Source: Microcystis aeruginosa FD4 (lineage in GTDB: Bacteria; Cyanobacteriota; Cyanobacteriia; Cyanobacteriales; Microcystaceae). Taken from it: a DNA stretch of 64,000 bases. The notes beneath the pieces are model-generated. The model saw nothing but the letters and a program-made list of their open reading frames with translations. It searched no databases and was not told where the DNA came from. Positions 46,555-54,842 of the stretch are shown in pieces; the stretch's first letter is position 1, and each line of letters begins with the position of its first letter. Where the stretch lies: positions 4,898,001 to 4,962,000 of the forward strand of contig NZ_CP046973.1 in NCBI RefSeq assembly GCF_009792235.1, read 5' to 3'. Made by a program: the position numbers and the translations under genes.

Positions 46555-47850
46555 CTATAAATCTTTGTGAGTGAAAGATTGGGCATTTTCCCCAGAATAA
46601 TCGGCGACAATATGACCATCTCCGGCTAATTGATATTTGTAGGTCACTAATCCCTCTAATCCCACCGGACCGCGGGGAGGCATTTTTTGGGTGCTGATAC
46701 CCACTTCGGCCCCGAAACCGTAACGGAAACCATCGGCAAATCGCGTGGAACAATTATGAAAAACTCCGGCGGCATCGACTTGATCGCTAAAGGTCTTGGC
46801 TGTGTTAAGATTTTCGCTGACAATGGCTTCCGTGTGTCGAGAACCGTAATAATTAATATGTTCGATTGCTGATTCTAGACTATCAACAATTTTAATTGAC
46901 AGAATTAAATCACTATATTCGGTTTGCCAGTCTTCTTCTGTGGCCGATAGCACGTTAATAATCTGACGAGTTGCTTCATCTCCCAATAATTTAACCTTTT
47001 TTTCCTCTAATAATTGTGCCACTGCGGGCAAAAGTTGTCTAGCGATGTCTTGATGAACCAATAAAGTTTCAATGGTATTACAAGCGGCAGGATATTGGGT
47101 TTTGCTATCGACGGTAATCCTGATGGCTTTGCTTAAATCTGCTTCTTTGTCGATGTAGAGATGACAGATACCATCGGCATGACCGAGGACGGGAATGCGG
47201 GTATTATTTTGGATATAACGAACAAATTCGTTAGAACCTCTAGGAATAATTAAATCGATGTATTGATCAAGTTTTAAGAGTTCCTGAATTTCTTCTCTTG
47301 TTGTTAACAATTGCACCGCCGCCGAATTAACTTTAGTTTCACTCAATGCCCGATGAATAATTGTTACTAAAGCTTGACAAGAACGGATCGCCTCTTTCCC
47401 CCCTTTTAAAATAACGCTATTACCGGATTTAATCGCTAAACTGGTAATTTGAATTAAAGCATCGGGACGAGCCTCAAAAATAACACCTAAAACCCCTAAA
47501 GGACAGGTCATTCTCCGAAGAATTAAACCTTGATCTAATTCCCGATTAATTTGCATAGTAGCTAAAGGATCTGCTAATTTAGCCACATCTCGCACCCCGG
47601 CAATAGCGGCTTTTAATTTGCTGGGACTTAACTCTAACCGCGCACATAAAGCCGGAGATAATTCCATCGCCTTGGCTGTTTGAACATCGGCGATATTAGC
47701 TTCTAGTATCTGAGCAGCATTGGCAGTTAAAGCCTCAGCAATAGCCTCTAAAGCTTTATTCCTTTCTTCGTTAGTCAGGATAGCCAGTTGACGACTCGCT
47801 TGACGGGTTTCTCTGGCGATTTCGGGGAGGGATAGAGAAGTTGTAACCAT
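46555..47850 (-). CDS. proA: Glutamate-5-semialdehyde dehydrogenase (gamma-glutamyl phosphate reductase)
   Basis: A 431-residue enzyme of proline synthesis that reduces gamma-glutamyl phosphate with NADPH. RRMTCPLGVLGVIFEARPDALIQI, ILKGGKEAIRSCQALV and the active-site cysteine region TQYPAACNTIETLLVH are all present, with IPRGSNEFVRYIQNNTRIPVLGH. The C-terminal GAEVGISTQKMPPRGPVGLEGL is typical. It lies just upstream of ribE on the same strand. Confidence 0.96.
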   Translation of the reverse strand: MVTTSLSLPEIARETRQASRQLAILTNEERNKALEAIAEALTANAAQILEANIADVQTAKAMELSPALCARLELSPSKLKAAIAGVRDVAKLADPLATMQINRELDQGLILRRMTCPLGVLGVIFEARPDALIQITSLAIKSGNSVILKGGKEAIRSCQALVTIIHRALSETKVNSAAVQLLTTREEIQELLKLDQYIDLIIPRGSNEFVRYIQNNTRIPVLGHADGICHLYIDKEADLSKAIRITVDSKTQYPAACNTIETLLVHQDIARQLLPAVAQLLEEKKVKLLGDEATRQIINVLSATEEDWQTEYSDLILSIKIVDSLESAIEHINYYGSRHTEAIVSENLNTAKTFSDQVDAAGVFHNCSTRFADGFRYGFGAEVGISTQKMPPRGPVGLEGLVTYKYQLAGDGHIVADYSGENAQSFTHKDL

Positions 47851-48178
47851 AGAAAATTAAAAGTAATAACCGCTATCTTGTTTATCTTATCTTATTTTTG
47901 AGAAAGTTTCAGGGTCATTAGACCTCTAGTCAGGAGAATTAAGAATGAATCATAATCAATTAAATGATCTATTTACAGATTTTAGGCAATTTAATCCTTA
48001 TTTTTGCTGGTTTTGAACCCTCAAAAATTAATTAGGCAAGAGGTTTATTGAAGGTTATCAACTCTTGTCATGATCATCATAAATCTAGTTAACTAGAAAA
48101 AATAGCCGAAATTAGTGATTTTTCTATCCTATATCTGTAGAGACATTATAGTTAACATCCCTACAGCATCTAGACTAT
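47851..48178. other. 328-base intergenic region between dxr and proA
   Basis: AT-rich, with no gene I trust. A short plus-strand frame from an ATG at 47944 (about 23 codons) could be a relic but has no support. The proA promoter must lie at its left end. Confidence 0.4.
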
Positions 48179-49351
48179 CTAGACCGGATTGGCAATCAGA
48201 CAGTTAGATACCTCTTGACGCGCCCAATTATCGGCGGCTAAAATGTCATCTAGGCTAGGGGTAGAACTGTTATGAATTGTGAAGCGATCGCAGACTTTTT
48301 CAATCACCCGGGGAATATCTAAGAAGCTAATCTTTTCTTCTAAAAATAATGCTACCGCTTGTTCATTGGCCGCGTTTAATACTGCTGGCATTGCCCCACC
48401 CGCACGCCCGGCTGCGTAGGCTAATCCCATACAGGGATATTTTTGATGATCGGGTTCTTTGAAGGTTAAACTGCCGGCTTTAACTAAATTTAAAGGTTCC
48501 CAATCGGTATAAATTCTTTCAGGCCAAGACAAGGCATATAACAGGGGTAAACGCATATCAGGCCAGCCTAATTGGGCTAAAACTGAGGTATCCTGTAACT
48601 CAATTAAAGAGTGAATAATACTTTGGGGATGAATAACAATATCGATCGCATTGTAATCGACACCAAATAAATAATGAGCTTCGATAACTTCTAGACCTTT
48701 ATTCATTAAAGTAGCCGAATCGATGGTGATTTTTCTGCCCATCGACCAGTTAGGATGTTTGAGGGCATCAGCTACGGTTACTTGCGGCAATTTTTCCACC
48801 GGCAAATCGCGAAAAGCTCCCCCAGAAGCGGTGAGAATAATCTTTTTTAATCCCCCAGTAGGAACTCCCTGTAAACATTGAAAAATAGCTGAATGTTCCG
48901 AATCGGCGGGTAATAATTTAACTCGGTGTTTTTCCACTAAAGGCAGCACCACCGGACCGCCAGCAATCAGGGTTTCTTTATTAGCGAGGGCGATATCTTT
49001 ACCGGCAGTAATAGCGGCAATTGTCGGCAGCAATCCCGCGCAACCGACAATTCCCGTGACGACGCTTTCGGAATCGCCATAACGGGCCACTTCGATGACT
49101 CCTTCCTTTCCTGCTAGGATAATCGGGGTGTAGTCAAGGTCAGAAATTAGGCTTTTCAGGTCTTCTAGTTGACTTTCGTTATTAATCGCCACGATTTGCG
49201 GGCGAAATTGCCGAATTTGCTCCGATAGTAGTTGAATATTATTACCCGTGGCTAATCCCACCACTTGAAACTTATCGGGATGATCGGTGACAATATCGAG
49301 AGTTTGAGTACCGATCGAGCCAGTAGAGCCTAAAATCGAGATTTTTTTCAT
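48179..49351 (-). CDS. dxr: 1-deoxy-D-xylulose 5-phosphate reductoisomerase
   Basis: A 390-residue enzyme of the MEP isoprenoid pathway that turns DXP into MEP. The NADPH motif ILGSTGSIGTQTLDIV opens the protein. GKDIALANKETLIAGG, LLPADSEHSAIFQCLQG and ILTASGGAFRDLP are the catalytic and metal-binding segments, and HPNWSMGRKITIDSATLMNKGLEVIEAHYLF is the family signature. It is transcribed alone, opposite to the hypothetical gene at 49499. With the IPP-isomerase-like gene in the aer cluster, the window holds two isoprenoid-type enzymes. Confidence 0.97.
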   Translation of the reverse strand: MKKISILGSTGSIGTQTLDIVTDHPDKFQVVGLATGNNIQLLSEQIRQFRPQIVAINNESQLEDLKSLISDLDYTPIILAGKEGVIEVARYGDSESVVTGIVGCAGLLPTIAAITAGKDIALANKETLIAGGPVVLPLVEKHRVKLLPADSEHSAIFQCLQGVPTGGLKKIILTASGGAFRDLPVEKLPQVTVADALKHPNWSMGRKITIDSATLMNKGLEVIEAHYLFGVDYNAIDIVIHPQSIIHSLIELQDTSVLAQLGWPDMRLPLLYALSWPERIYTDWEPLNLVKAGSLTFKEPDHQKYPCMGLAYAAGRAGGAMPAVLNAANEQAVALFLEEKISFLDIPRVIEKVCDRFTIHNSSTPSLDDILAADNWARQEVSNCLIANPV

Positions 49352-49498
49352 TAGAAACTTAATATAATTTGGGGATTAGCTTTAAATATACGTTCTCTGG
49401 GGTCCTTCTGGCACGTCAGCGTAAATATTAAACATTTGTTAAAAAAGTTGATAGGTTGACTTTTTTATGCTATGGGTTAGAAAGGGTCGGCGATAGAG

Positions 49499-49846
49499 AT
49501 GGTGAGAGAATCGAATAGAAAAGCCAATGGATTAGGCTGTCTAGCGGGGGGTCTGGTTTTTTGCCTCTTATTTCCCCTGTGTGTTTACGTTTTTGGTTGG
49601 TTATCCTTCGCTCTTGGGATGAGTTCGGTAGGGGGATCAATCATGATGGGGATTCTGTCCTTAACTCTTTTATTTGGGGGAGGATTCGCATTACCTATAT
49701 TCCTCAGTTGTGCCGTGGGAAAAGCTGTTATACCATTTTTCAAAAGTAATGACAGAGATGGTTATGCCTGGTACATCTCAATTTTGTCGAAATATCTAGA
49801 TGACATTTTGGGCGCACGCGGTGCGCCCCTACCATTGGCGCAATGA
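49499..49846 (+). CDS. Hypothetical membrane protein whose 3' end is replaced by a MITE
   Basis: The first 77 residues are coherent: a short basic N-terminus, then two hydrophobic segments (about 14-38 and 42-70). From residue 78 (IPFFKSND...) the frame is read through the terminal repeat and body of an IS630-like MITE, ending in GARGAPLPLAQ encoded by a GC-rich inverted repeat. The native C-terminus has therefore been lost. I do not recognise the family. Confidence 0.45.
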   Translation: MVRESNRKANGLGCLAGGLVFCLLFPLCVYVFGWLSFALGMSSVGGSIMMGILSLTLLFGGGFALPIFLSCAVGKAVIPFFKSNDRDGYAWYISILSKYLDDILGARGAPLPLAQ

Positions 49847-49972
49847 TATGATTGTAGGGGCGAATTGCCTTCGCCCTCTTTGAACAACTTCTGCTGCTCA
49901 CCTATAGGTGAGAGAAAATCACCAACAGGAGATGCACCCGGTTATGCCTGCTACGAATAAAGAAAAATGGTA
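49731..49972. mobile_element. MITE with IS630-like ends
   Basis: TACCATTTTTC (from 49731) and GAAAAATGGTA (to 49972) are inverted terminal repeats, extended outward to GTTATACCATTTTTC on both sides and flanked by TA. The same ends close the complete IS630-type element at 62636-63777. The 240-base inside carries no transposase and holds a GGCGCACGCGGTGCGCC palindrome. It can presumably be mobilised by the IS630-type transposase, an inference from end identity. Confidence 0.75.
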
Positions 49973-50496
49973 TAACACAGTCATCACCACCGCCAGCAGT
50001 CCCCAACTGTCAACAGGAAAACGAGCGATCGCTGTCCGGTTAGTGGATGTGTTCGGCAATGATGCCAGTGCCACAGCTGAGGTGAGATAAAGTTTTTGGG
50101 AAGGGGGAAACCGGAACCGCAGACATCTCACCTTAAGATTTATCTCGCAATCAAAGAACAAGGGATCCGCCACAGCCTCCCCCGCCCCGGCATCCCCTCC
50201 CCCCCCAGCCCTTGGGGAGGGGGGGAGCCAGAGACTAAAACACAAAAGAATACCAAATTCCAAACTAATCGGACTACCGGCAAAGCTTCGATCGCTCGGG
50301 CCAGAAAAACCAGCTTGGCCAAAATTATCGGACTACCGGCAAAAATCTAGAAAGCTGATTTTGCTGGAACCTTCGCTCTACCCGGAGCCACGCCAAACTA
50401 ATCGGACTACCGGCAAAGAACGACCCTCGATAACCAGCCGAGCGGCGAACTTCGATTAATCCCACGGCTAAAGCTTATCCTCGCCGCTCCGCTTGC
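49973..50496. other. Decayed region: possible methylase C-terminal remnant, G/C hairpin, three-copy repeat
   Basis: A plus-strand frame to 50090 encodes GKRAIAVRLVDVFGNDASA, resembling the C-terminal end of site-specific DNA methyltransferases (VKVVDxFGND-type phrase); its 5' part is the MITE end, so it is at best a fragment. A CCCCTCCCC...GGGGAGGGG hairpin lies at about 50196-50226. Three copies of a CTAATCGGACTACCGGCAAA-type repeat follow. Confidence 0.4.
50260..50419. repeat. Three direct copies of an ATCGGACTACCGGCAAA repeat
   Basis: Copies at 50260-50285, 50327-50344 and 50394-50419, spaced 67 bases apart. Copies 1 and 3 share 26 identical bases, and copy 2 shares the central 16. The core TCGGACTACCGGCAAA contains CCGG and CGGAC but is not a simple palindrome. 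Confidence 0.75.
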
Positions 50497-50512
50497 CTGT
50501 AGTTTAGACTAA

Positions 50513-52002
50513 CTGTAGTTTAGACTAAAAAATTCGCCTAAAAATAATCCAGCCTTATGAAAATAGCTGAAATCAAAAATCTTTAAGCAAAAAGTAGAGT
50601 TAGGATGCTTTTGTTGCCGATTTTTTAGGGGTTGAATGTCGTTTTTTCACAGTAGGATAGGTCTTTCTTTTACTGCGAGTCTTCCCTTTTTCCCAGCCGG
50701 GAGACTTTCCTCTAGTTTTAGGTGGTTGAGCGGGCGAACCAATCTCTATCAAAAGGGAAAACAGAGACTGTGCTACCCTTTCAGGAGTTAATAGGGTTTG
50801 CGGTTTTTGCCAAGGAAGATGATAATCTGCTACCAAATCTTTGGCTAACCATAATTGCCAAGTCATCAACGGCATTAAATCACTCCATCTCTCACATTGA
50901 ACAGGTGTACTTAAAGAAGGTAAAGTCCAATGTAATCTTTGCGAGCGCAAAGCGATACCAATGGTCAACTCCAAAACGACGTGCATATTGTGACCAAACT
51001 TTTTCTAAGGATAAAAATGCCTCTCCTACCCAAATTAACCATAAGGGGCGATGTGCCTCTCCCGTTTTTTTAGGATTCAACCTTTCCACTTTAATTAGAC
51101 TTAATTTCTGCTGAGAAGCTGTTTTAAAATGTAACTGTTGCCATTGACTCACTCGGATTAATCCGAGTTTCGGATCATTGATTTCCACTGTTGCGTCGGT
51201 TGGCCACCATGTGGATTCGTCATTGATTTTAAATTGTCTGCCATGTTTTTTTGGTCTTCCCTTACCCCCATAAGCTTCTGGTTCGCCATATAGACAACAA
51301 TTAAAGCGGATTCTCATCAGTTTACTTGCTTGGATATCTGCTGTTTGATTTACCCATGAACTATTGCCGTATTCACAATCTAATACTACCAAAACTTTTT
51401 GTTGAATTGTTTTGCCGACTTCTTGGAGTTGCCATTTGGCTTTAGCTATCGGTGTTTCAAAGGATGTGATTCTTTCATGTCTTAAGGGTAATGCCCAACT
51501 TCTTTCCCCTTCGGGTAGCCAGACAATGGTGCTATAGCCTTGTCCTAATACTGTTCCATTTTTTGATGCCGCGCTATGTTGATAGCCTCTATCTTTCATC
51601 GTTTTAGCATCCTTCAATTCCCATGCTGTATGATCTATTGCTAACAAAACATACTCCAGTTCTGGTATTTCCTGAACATATCTTTTCATTAACTGGTTTC
51701 GGTTGGGACGACAATCTTCAAGAGATTCGTATGTACTATGCCATTTCCTTCTGAAGAAAGGGGACAGTGACAAGTCTCCCAAGCAATAGGCATTTCTGGT
51801 GGTCATGATGCTATCCATTAAGTCAAAGGTGGCATCTTTGGCATTACCTAACAGTTGGTAGGTATCTTGGCGAAATCTGGTATATCTGTTATATTTGGTC
51901 CTAGAGAGAGGATAAATTCTTGAACATCTTTTATTTTCTCTCTATTTTGCTTGATTCTTCCTCTTTTTTCTTTTTAGGTTTCTCATTTAGTCTAAACTAC
52001 AG
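50513..52002 (-). mobile_element. IS701-like insertion sequence, decayed
   Basis: About 1490 bases between terminal inverted repeats: CTGTAGTTTAGACTAAA from 50513 on the left and TTTAGTCTAAACTACAG ending at 52002 on the right, with CCTAAAAA shared further in. Another CTGTAGTTTAGACTAA copy (50497-50512) abuts the left end. The transposase inside is broken. I see no clear target-site duplication. Confidence 0.75.
50600..51818 (-). pseudogene. IS701-family transposase, frameshifted and lacking a proper start
   Basis: Minus-strand frame 51818-50892 carries LSLSPFFRRKWHSTYESLEDCRP, the DDE-type AIDHTAWELKDAKTMKDR and VLVVLDCEYGNSSWV. A second frame (50986-50600) continues with RLHWTLPSLSTPVQCERW, the family's C-terminal part, and a Lys/Arg-rich tail. 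The two must join near 50950, after GVDHWYRFA. Upstream of the first ATG the frame stays open to about 51930 and encodes KYNRYTRFRQDTYQLLGNAK, family-like residues with no ATG. Two lesions make it inactive unless frameshifting is programmed. Confidence 0.75.
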
Positions 52003-52430
52003 ATATGAAGCAATTAAAATAATTTTTATTTGGATAGATTCTTTAAATAAAAAAACTTTTACTCTTGAAATAATATTAAGTGGAAGCTAATAAATACTTA
52101 ATTAAAAAACAAAGAGAAATTGCGGGTTTCGCGGGCGGGGGGATTCTCCTTCTTACCCATGCTTACCGGTGAAGTATGCCCCCGCACCTTGTCCCCCGCG
52201 CCGGCCACCCACCCCACCACCCCACCCGCCGCCCCGTCCTGATCACAAAACGGAAAAAGAAGGGCTAACAGGGGTGGCGGTTTTTTGGAGCTTATCGGTG
52301 GGGTGGGACCCCTCTGGTCGCTTGCGTCTTTCGCTCGCCTTTGGGGTCTTGAACTTCGCTGACGGCGGGCTGGTGGGGGGGCGAGCGAGCCGCCAGCTTC
52401 CCGCCGGGGTCCTTGAGCTTTTTTCCTTGA
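52003..52430. other. AT-rich then suddenly G/C-rich region, adenine-poor from about 52280
   Basis: The first 120 bases are AT-rich spacer after the IS. From 52128 the composition jumps to G/C-rich, with runs such as CCCCACCCGCC. From 52321 to 52440 there are 8 A in 120 bases. A 100-codon plus frame (52169-52471) has no recognisable domain and I do not call it. This may be a remnant of a gene like the adenine-poor one downstream. Confidence 0.45.
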
Positions 52431-52451
52431 CTGGCGCGCGCTGCGCGCCAG
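52431..52451 (+). terminator. GC-rich hairpin before the SLOG-like gene
   Basis: CTGGCGCGC, loop GCT, GCGCGCCAG: a perfect 9-base stem, followed by ATATATTTATTTTTCC. This is a good intrinsic terminator for transcription entering from the left, just upstream of a new promoter. Confidence 0.65.
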
Positions 52452-52463
52452 ATATATTTATTT

Positions 52464-52486
52464 TTCCTTGAAACTATGCTATAATG
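52464..52486 (+). promoter_or_regulatory. Extended -10 promoter of the SLOG-like gene (unit P1)
   Basis: TTCCTTGAAACTATGCTATAAT contains TGCTATAAT, a perfect extended -10 (52477-52485), 27 bases before the ATG at 52512. The same unit, with two changes, occurs before the next small gene (53094-53115). No good -35 is present, as expected for an extended -10. Confidence 0.65.
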
Positions 52487-52511
52487 ATAATAGTTTCTGG
52501 GGATTTGACCT

Positions 52512-53045
52512 ATGCTTTCTCTTTTTTCTGCCTGGTCGGTTGGTTTTTCTGGCTCTCGCTCTCCTTCTCTGGCTGCTGCGGCTGCTCTAAGCGACTTGCT
52601 CCCTCTTATATCTCCTTGCTCTCGGATTTCGGTGGGCTGCGCCGACGGTATCGATCGCTTGGTCCGGGACTTCTTTTCTGGGTCCCCCTCCCTGCTGGTC
52701 TTCTCGGTGGCCTCTGGGCGCTTTGGTTCTGGGCGCTCGGCCTTTGCCCGCCGGTCGATCGCTTGCGTCCGATCGGTTGCCCGCGGCGATCGAGGCTTGC
52801 TGGTGGTCCTGCCTTCCTCTCCGATCTGCCCGGCGGTCGTCTTCCCGGCGCGGCGATTCTTTGGGGGCGGCTCCGGTTCTTGGGGGTCCGCGGCCTTTGC
52901 TCTCGGCTCCGGGCGGCGAGTCCTTTTCTGGCTGCCCGGCCCTTCGGCTCCCCCTGCTTGGGCCGGGATCGAATGGGAGCGCTGGAATTCTTCCTGGTGG
53001 CTGGGGCTTCCCCTTCCCCCCCCAGCTCAGTTATCTCTCTTTTAG
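52512..53045 (+). CDS. SLOG/DprA-like (DUF2493-type) protein encoded by adenine-depleted DNA
   Basis: A 177-residue protein. VGFSGSR (10-16) and GCADGID (42-48) match the glycine-rich nucleotide-binding pattern of SLOG/DprA-type Rossmann proteins, and SGSWGSAAFALG (121-132) fits their later strand-helix turn. Three plus frames are open here because stop codons need A, so choosing among them matters. This one has the promoter, the ATG and the motifs. Composition is extreme: no Lys, Thr, Tyr or His, and one Met (the start). The coding strand has 11 A in 300 bases (52681-52980) and none in 52681-52740. Neighbouring genes have normal A content. SLOG proteins sense or make nucleotide ligands; the substrate here is unknown. 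I recall similar-looking cyanobacterial proteins but could not check. Confidence 0.68.
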   Translation: MLSLFSAWSVGFSGSRSPSLAAAAALSDLLPLISPCSRISVGCADGIDRLVRDFFSGSPSLLVFSVASGRFGSGRSAFARRSIACVRSVARGDRGLLVVLPSSPICPAVVFPARRFFGGGSGSWGSAAFALGSGRRVLFWLPGPSAPPAWAGIEWERWNSSWWLGLPLPPPAQLSLF

Positions 53046-53093
53046 TTTTTTTGTACTATACTTGGCTTTTTAGCCCGGGCATTTTCTTGATTA

Positions 53094-53115
53094 TTCCTTG
53101 AAACCGTGCTATAAT
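53094..53115 (+). promoter_or_regulatory. Extended -10 promoter of the 52-residue protein gene (unit P2)
   Basis: TTCCTTGAAACCGTGCTATAAT repeats unit P1 with two changes. Here TTGATT (53088-53093) stands 17 bases before TATAAT (53110-53115), giving a full two-part promoter. The ATG is at 53148. Confidence 0.65.
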
Positions 53116-53147
53116 AAAAGAATGAAACTCAATAGGAGCAAGGCTTT

Positions 53148-53306
53148 ATGACCTACCGATGCCCTCGAATTAATCCCTATCCAGAAGAAACTCCGATCAC
53201 CGACAGACAGGGCTACTACCTAAAAGCGAATAGCGCCAAAGAAGCGATCGAATGGATGGGGCGCAGATTCCCTGGAGAAGAATTCATAATCGAAATTTGG
53301 CAATAA
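53148..53306 (+). CDS. Small hypothetical protein, 52 residues
   Basis: It starts with ATG 10 bases after AATAGGAGC, a good ribosome site, and has its own promoter (53094-53115). The sequence begins MTYRCPRINPYPEETP and ends EEFIIEIWQ. It has a helix (AKEAIEWMGRRF) between two possible strands. There is no recognised family. A hairpin terminator follows 7 bases after the stop, making a complete single-gene transcription unit. Base composition is normal, unlike its upstream neighbour. Confidence 0.65.
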   Translation: MTYRCPRINPYPEETPITDRQGYYLKANSAKEAIEWMGRRFPGEEFIIEIWQ

Positions 53307-53312
53307 TCCCAG

Positions 53313-53333
53313 AGCGGGGAGCTTCTCCCCGCT
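53313..53333 (+). terminator. Terminator after the 52-residue protein gene
   Basis: AGCGGGGA, loop GCTTC, TCCCCGCT: a perfect 8-base stem, followed by ATTTTCCC. It lies 7 bases past the stop codon. Confidence 0.7.
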
Positions 53334-53590
53334 ATTTTCCCAATCCACAAGAAAAATAGCGATCAAAAATGGCAATCATAATAATGCAAAAAATGCCGCC
53401 ATCAGAGAGAAAAATTTTGATCGGCGAACTAGGCAAAATAATCGAGGAAGCCCCCCTATTTACCCCGCAAATGCCCAAATCAGGGGCAAATTTTCACTAT
53501 CAGATGAGCAATTGCGGGCAGCTTGGATGGATCAGCGATCGATCAGGCTATCGATACACCACTAATCACCCAATCACCGGGAAGCCTTGG

Positions 53591-53598
53591 CCGCCTTT
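53591..53598. repeat. Target-site duplication of the ISL3 element, left copy
   Basis: CCGCCTTT at 53591-53598 recurs at 54843-54850 on the other side of the element. Eight bases is the usual ISL3 duplication length. The last base of the right inverted repeat overlaps ambiguously with it. Confidence 0.75.
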
Positions 53599-54842
53599 GG
53601 CTCTTCTAGGTTCTGTGTGAGCATGGTATAATAGTAACACAGAACGGGAGGTGGGTTATGTGGATAAATTTTGAACAACTCCTCGATTTACCAAATGTAA
53701 CAGTGGTCAATTATCAAAAAATTGAGCAGACAATTTTCCTAAAGCTCGCTCTTTTAAATGAAACAATTGAATGTCCGAATTGCCATCAAATCTTGGACAG
53801 AATCAATCAGACAGAGTATAATCTAGTCAGAGATTTGTCAAGATTAGGCAATCGAGTATATTTAGAAGTACCACGCCGCCAGTTTCATTGTCAAAAGTGC
53901 CAAAAGTATATCAGCGAAAGACTGAGTTTTATGAGATTAAGACAGCCTCAGACAATTCGCTATGAATCGATGATTTATGAGAGAGTAAAAAATTGTAGCA
54001 TCGAAGAAATAAGTCGAGAAGAAGGGTGAGGATGGGAAGAAGTTGAGTTAATATTTAATCACTGTGCTAAAGAACTAGAAAAGGAAGAGTGGGAAGCACC
54101 AGAACGAATAAGCTTGGATGAATTTAGTAACTTAAAAGGACAGAAAGATTTCATAACAACGGTCGTAGCTCTGGACAAGAAAATTTTACTAGATGTGATT
54201 AAAGGACATAAGCAGGAAGAATTAATGGAAGCCTTAAAAGCACAGCCAGACGCAGTTCGGGAGAAGGTGAAAGAAGTGAGCGTCGATATGTGGTCAGGAT
54301 TTACAGCAGTGATCAAGGAATTATTTCCCAATGCTAAAATCATCTATGACCGTTTTCATGTAATGGCTATCATCAATGACGAGCTTAATAAATTGAGAAA
54401 GTTAATGGGGGTGCATGAAAAAGGATTACCTCATTTATTATGGAAGAATAAAGAGGACTTAAAGGACGAGCAAAAACAACAACTAGAAGTTATCCTGAAA
54501 GAACATCCATGCTTAGGAATGGCCTGGGAAATGAAAGAAGAAATTAGACAAATTTATCAAAGTTGTAGAACCTTCAGAGGTGCTGAGAGAAAATTGGAAA
54601 AATGGATAAGAATAGGTGGGATATTATATCAAAGTAGTGCCAGCATGATCCAGAAGCATTTGCCGGGTATTTGTAATTACTTTGAAAATCAGACAACCAA
54701 CGGATTAATTGAGGGAATGAATACCAAAATAAAGCTTATTAAAAGAATGAGTTATGGATTTACCAATTTTCAACATCTTCGACTTAAGCTGTTTGCTTGC
54801 TTTAATTCATAACAAAAATTAACACACGAAAACCAGAAGAGC
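53599..54842 (+). mobile_element. ISL3-family insertion sequence
   Basis: About 1244 bases with ends GGCTCTTCTAGGTTCTGTGT (left) and, read inward from the right, GGCTCTTCTGGTTTTCGTGT. The GGCTCTT start and 8-base target duplication are ISL3 features. An extended -10, TGGTATAAT, lies just inside the left end. A remnant of a related element's left end is at 58665-58776. Confidence 0.85.
53658..54812 (+). pseudogene. ISL3 transposase with one in-frame UGA
   Basis: The frame runs 53658-54812 with a single TGA at 54027-54029, between SREEG and GWEEVELIF. The N-terminal part has the zinc-ribbon-like CPNCHQIL and CQKCQKY cysteine pairs and an HTH stretch. The C-terminal part has the DDE residues: RISLDEFSNLKGQ, SVDMWSGFTAVIKE with YDRFHVMAIIND, and NGLIEGMNTKIKLIKRMSYGF. 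The family's usual residue at the stop appears to be Leu, so TTA or TTG to TGA is the likely change. About 385 residues in all. The stop makes the copy non-functional unless suppressed. Confidence 0.85.

Noticed and set aside
49908..50090. A 60-codon plus frame, possible small gene
   Set aside because: Its first third is the end of the MITE. Only the last ~35 codons look like protein, so it is at most a methylase relic.
50260..50419. CRISPR array
   Set aside because: Only three copies, the middle one conserved over just 16 bases, and no cas genes in the window.
50722..51114. Plus-strand frame of 130 codons over the IS701-like element
   Set aside because: It lies antisense to a clear transposase reading and has no features of its own.
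52169..52471. A 100-codon plus frame in G/C-rich sequence
   Set aside because: Pro/Arg/His runs followed by no recognisable domain, no ribosome site, and it ends inside the next promoter; best explained by base composition.
52484..53101. A 205-codon open frame overlapping the SLOG-like gene in another plus frame
   Set aside because: It is open only because stop codons need adenine and the strand has almost none. It has no family motif, while the 52512 frame has the promoter-proximal ATG and SLOG motifs.
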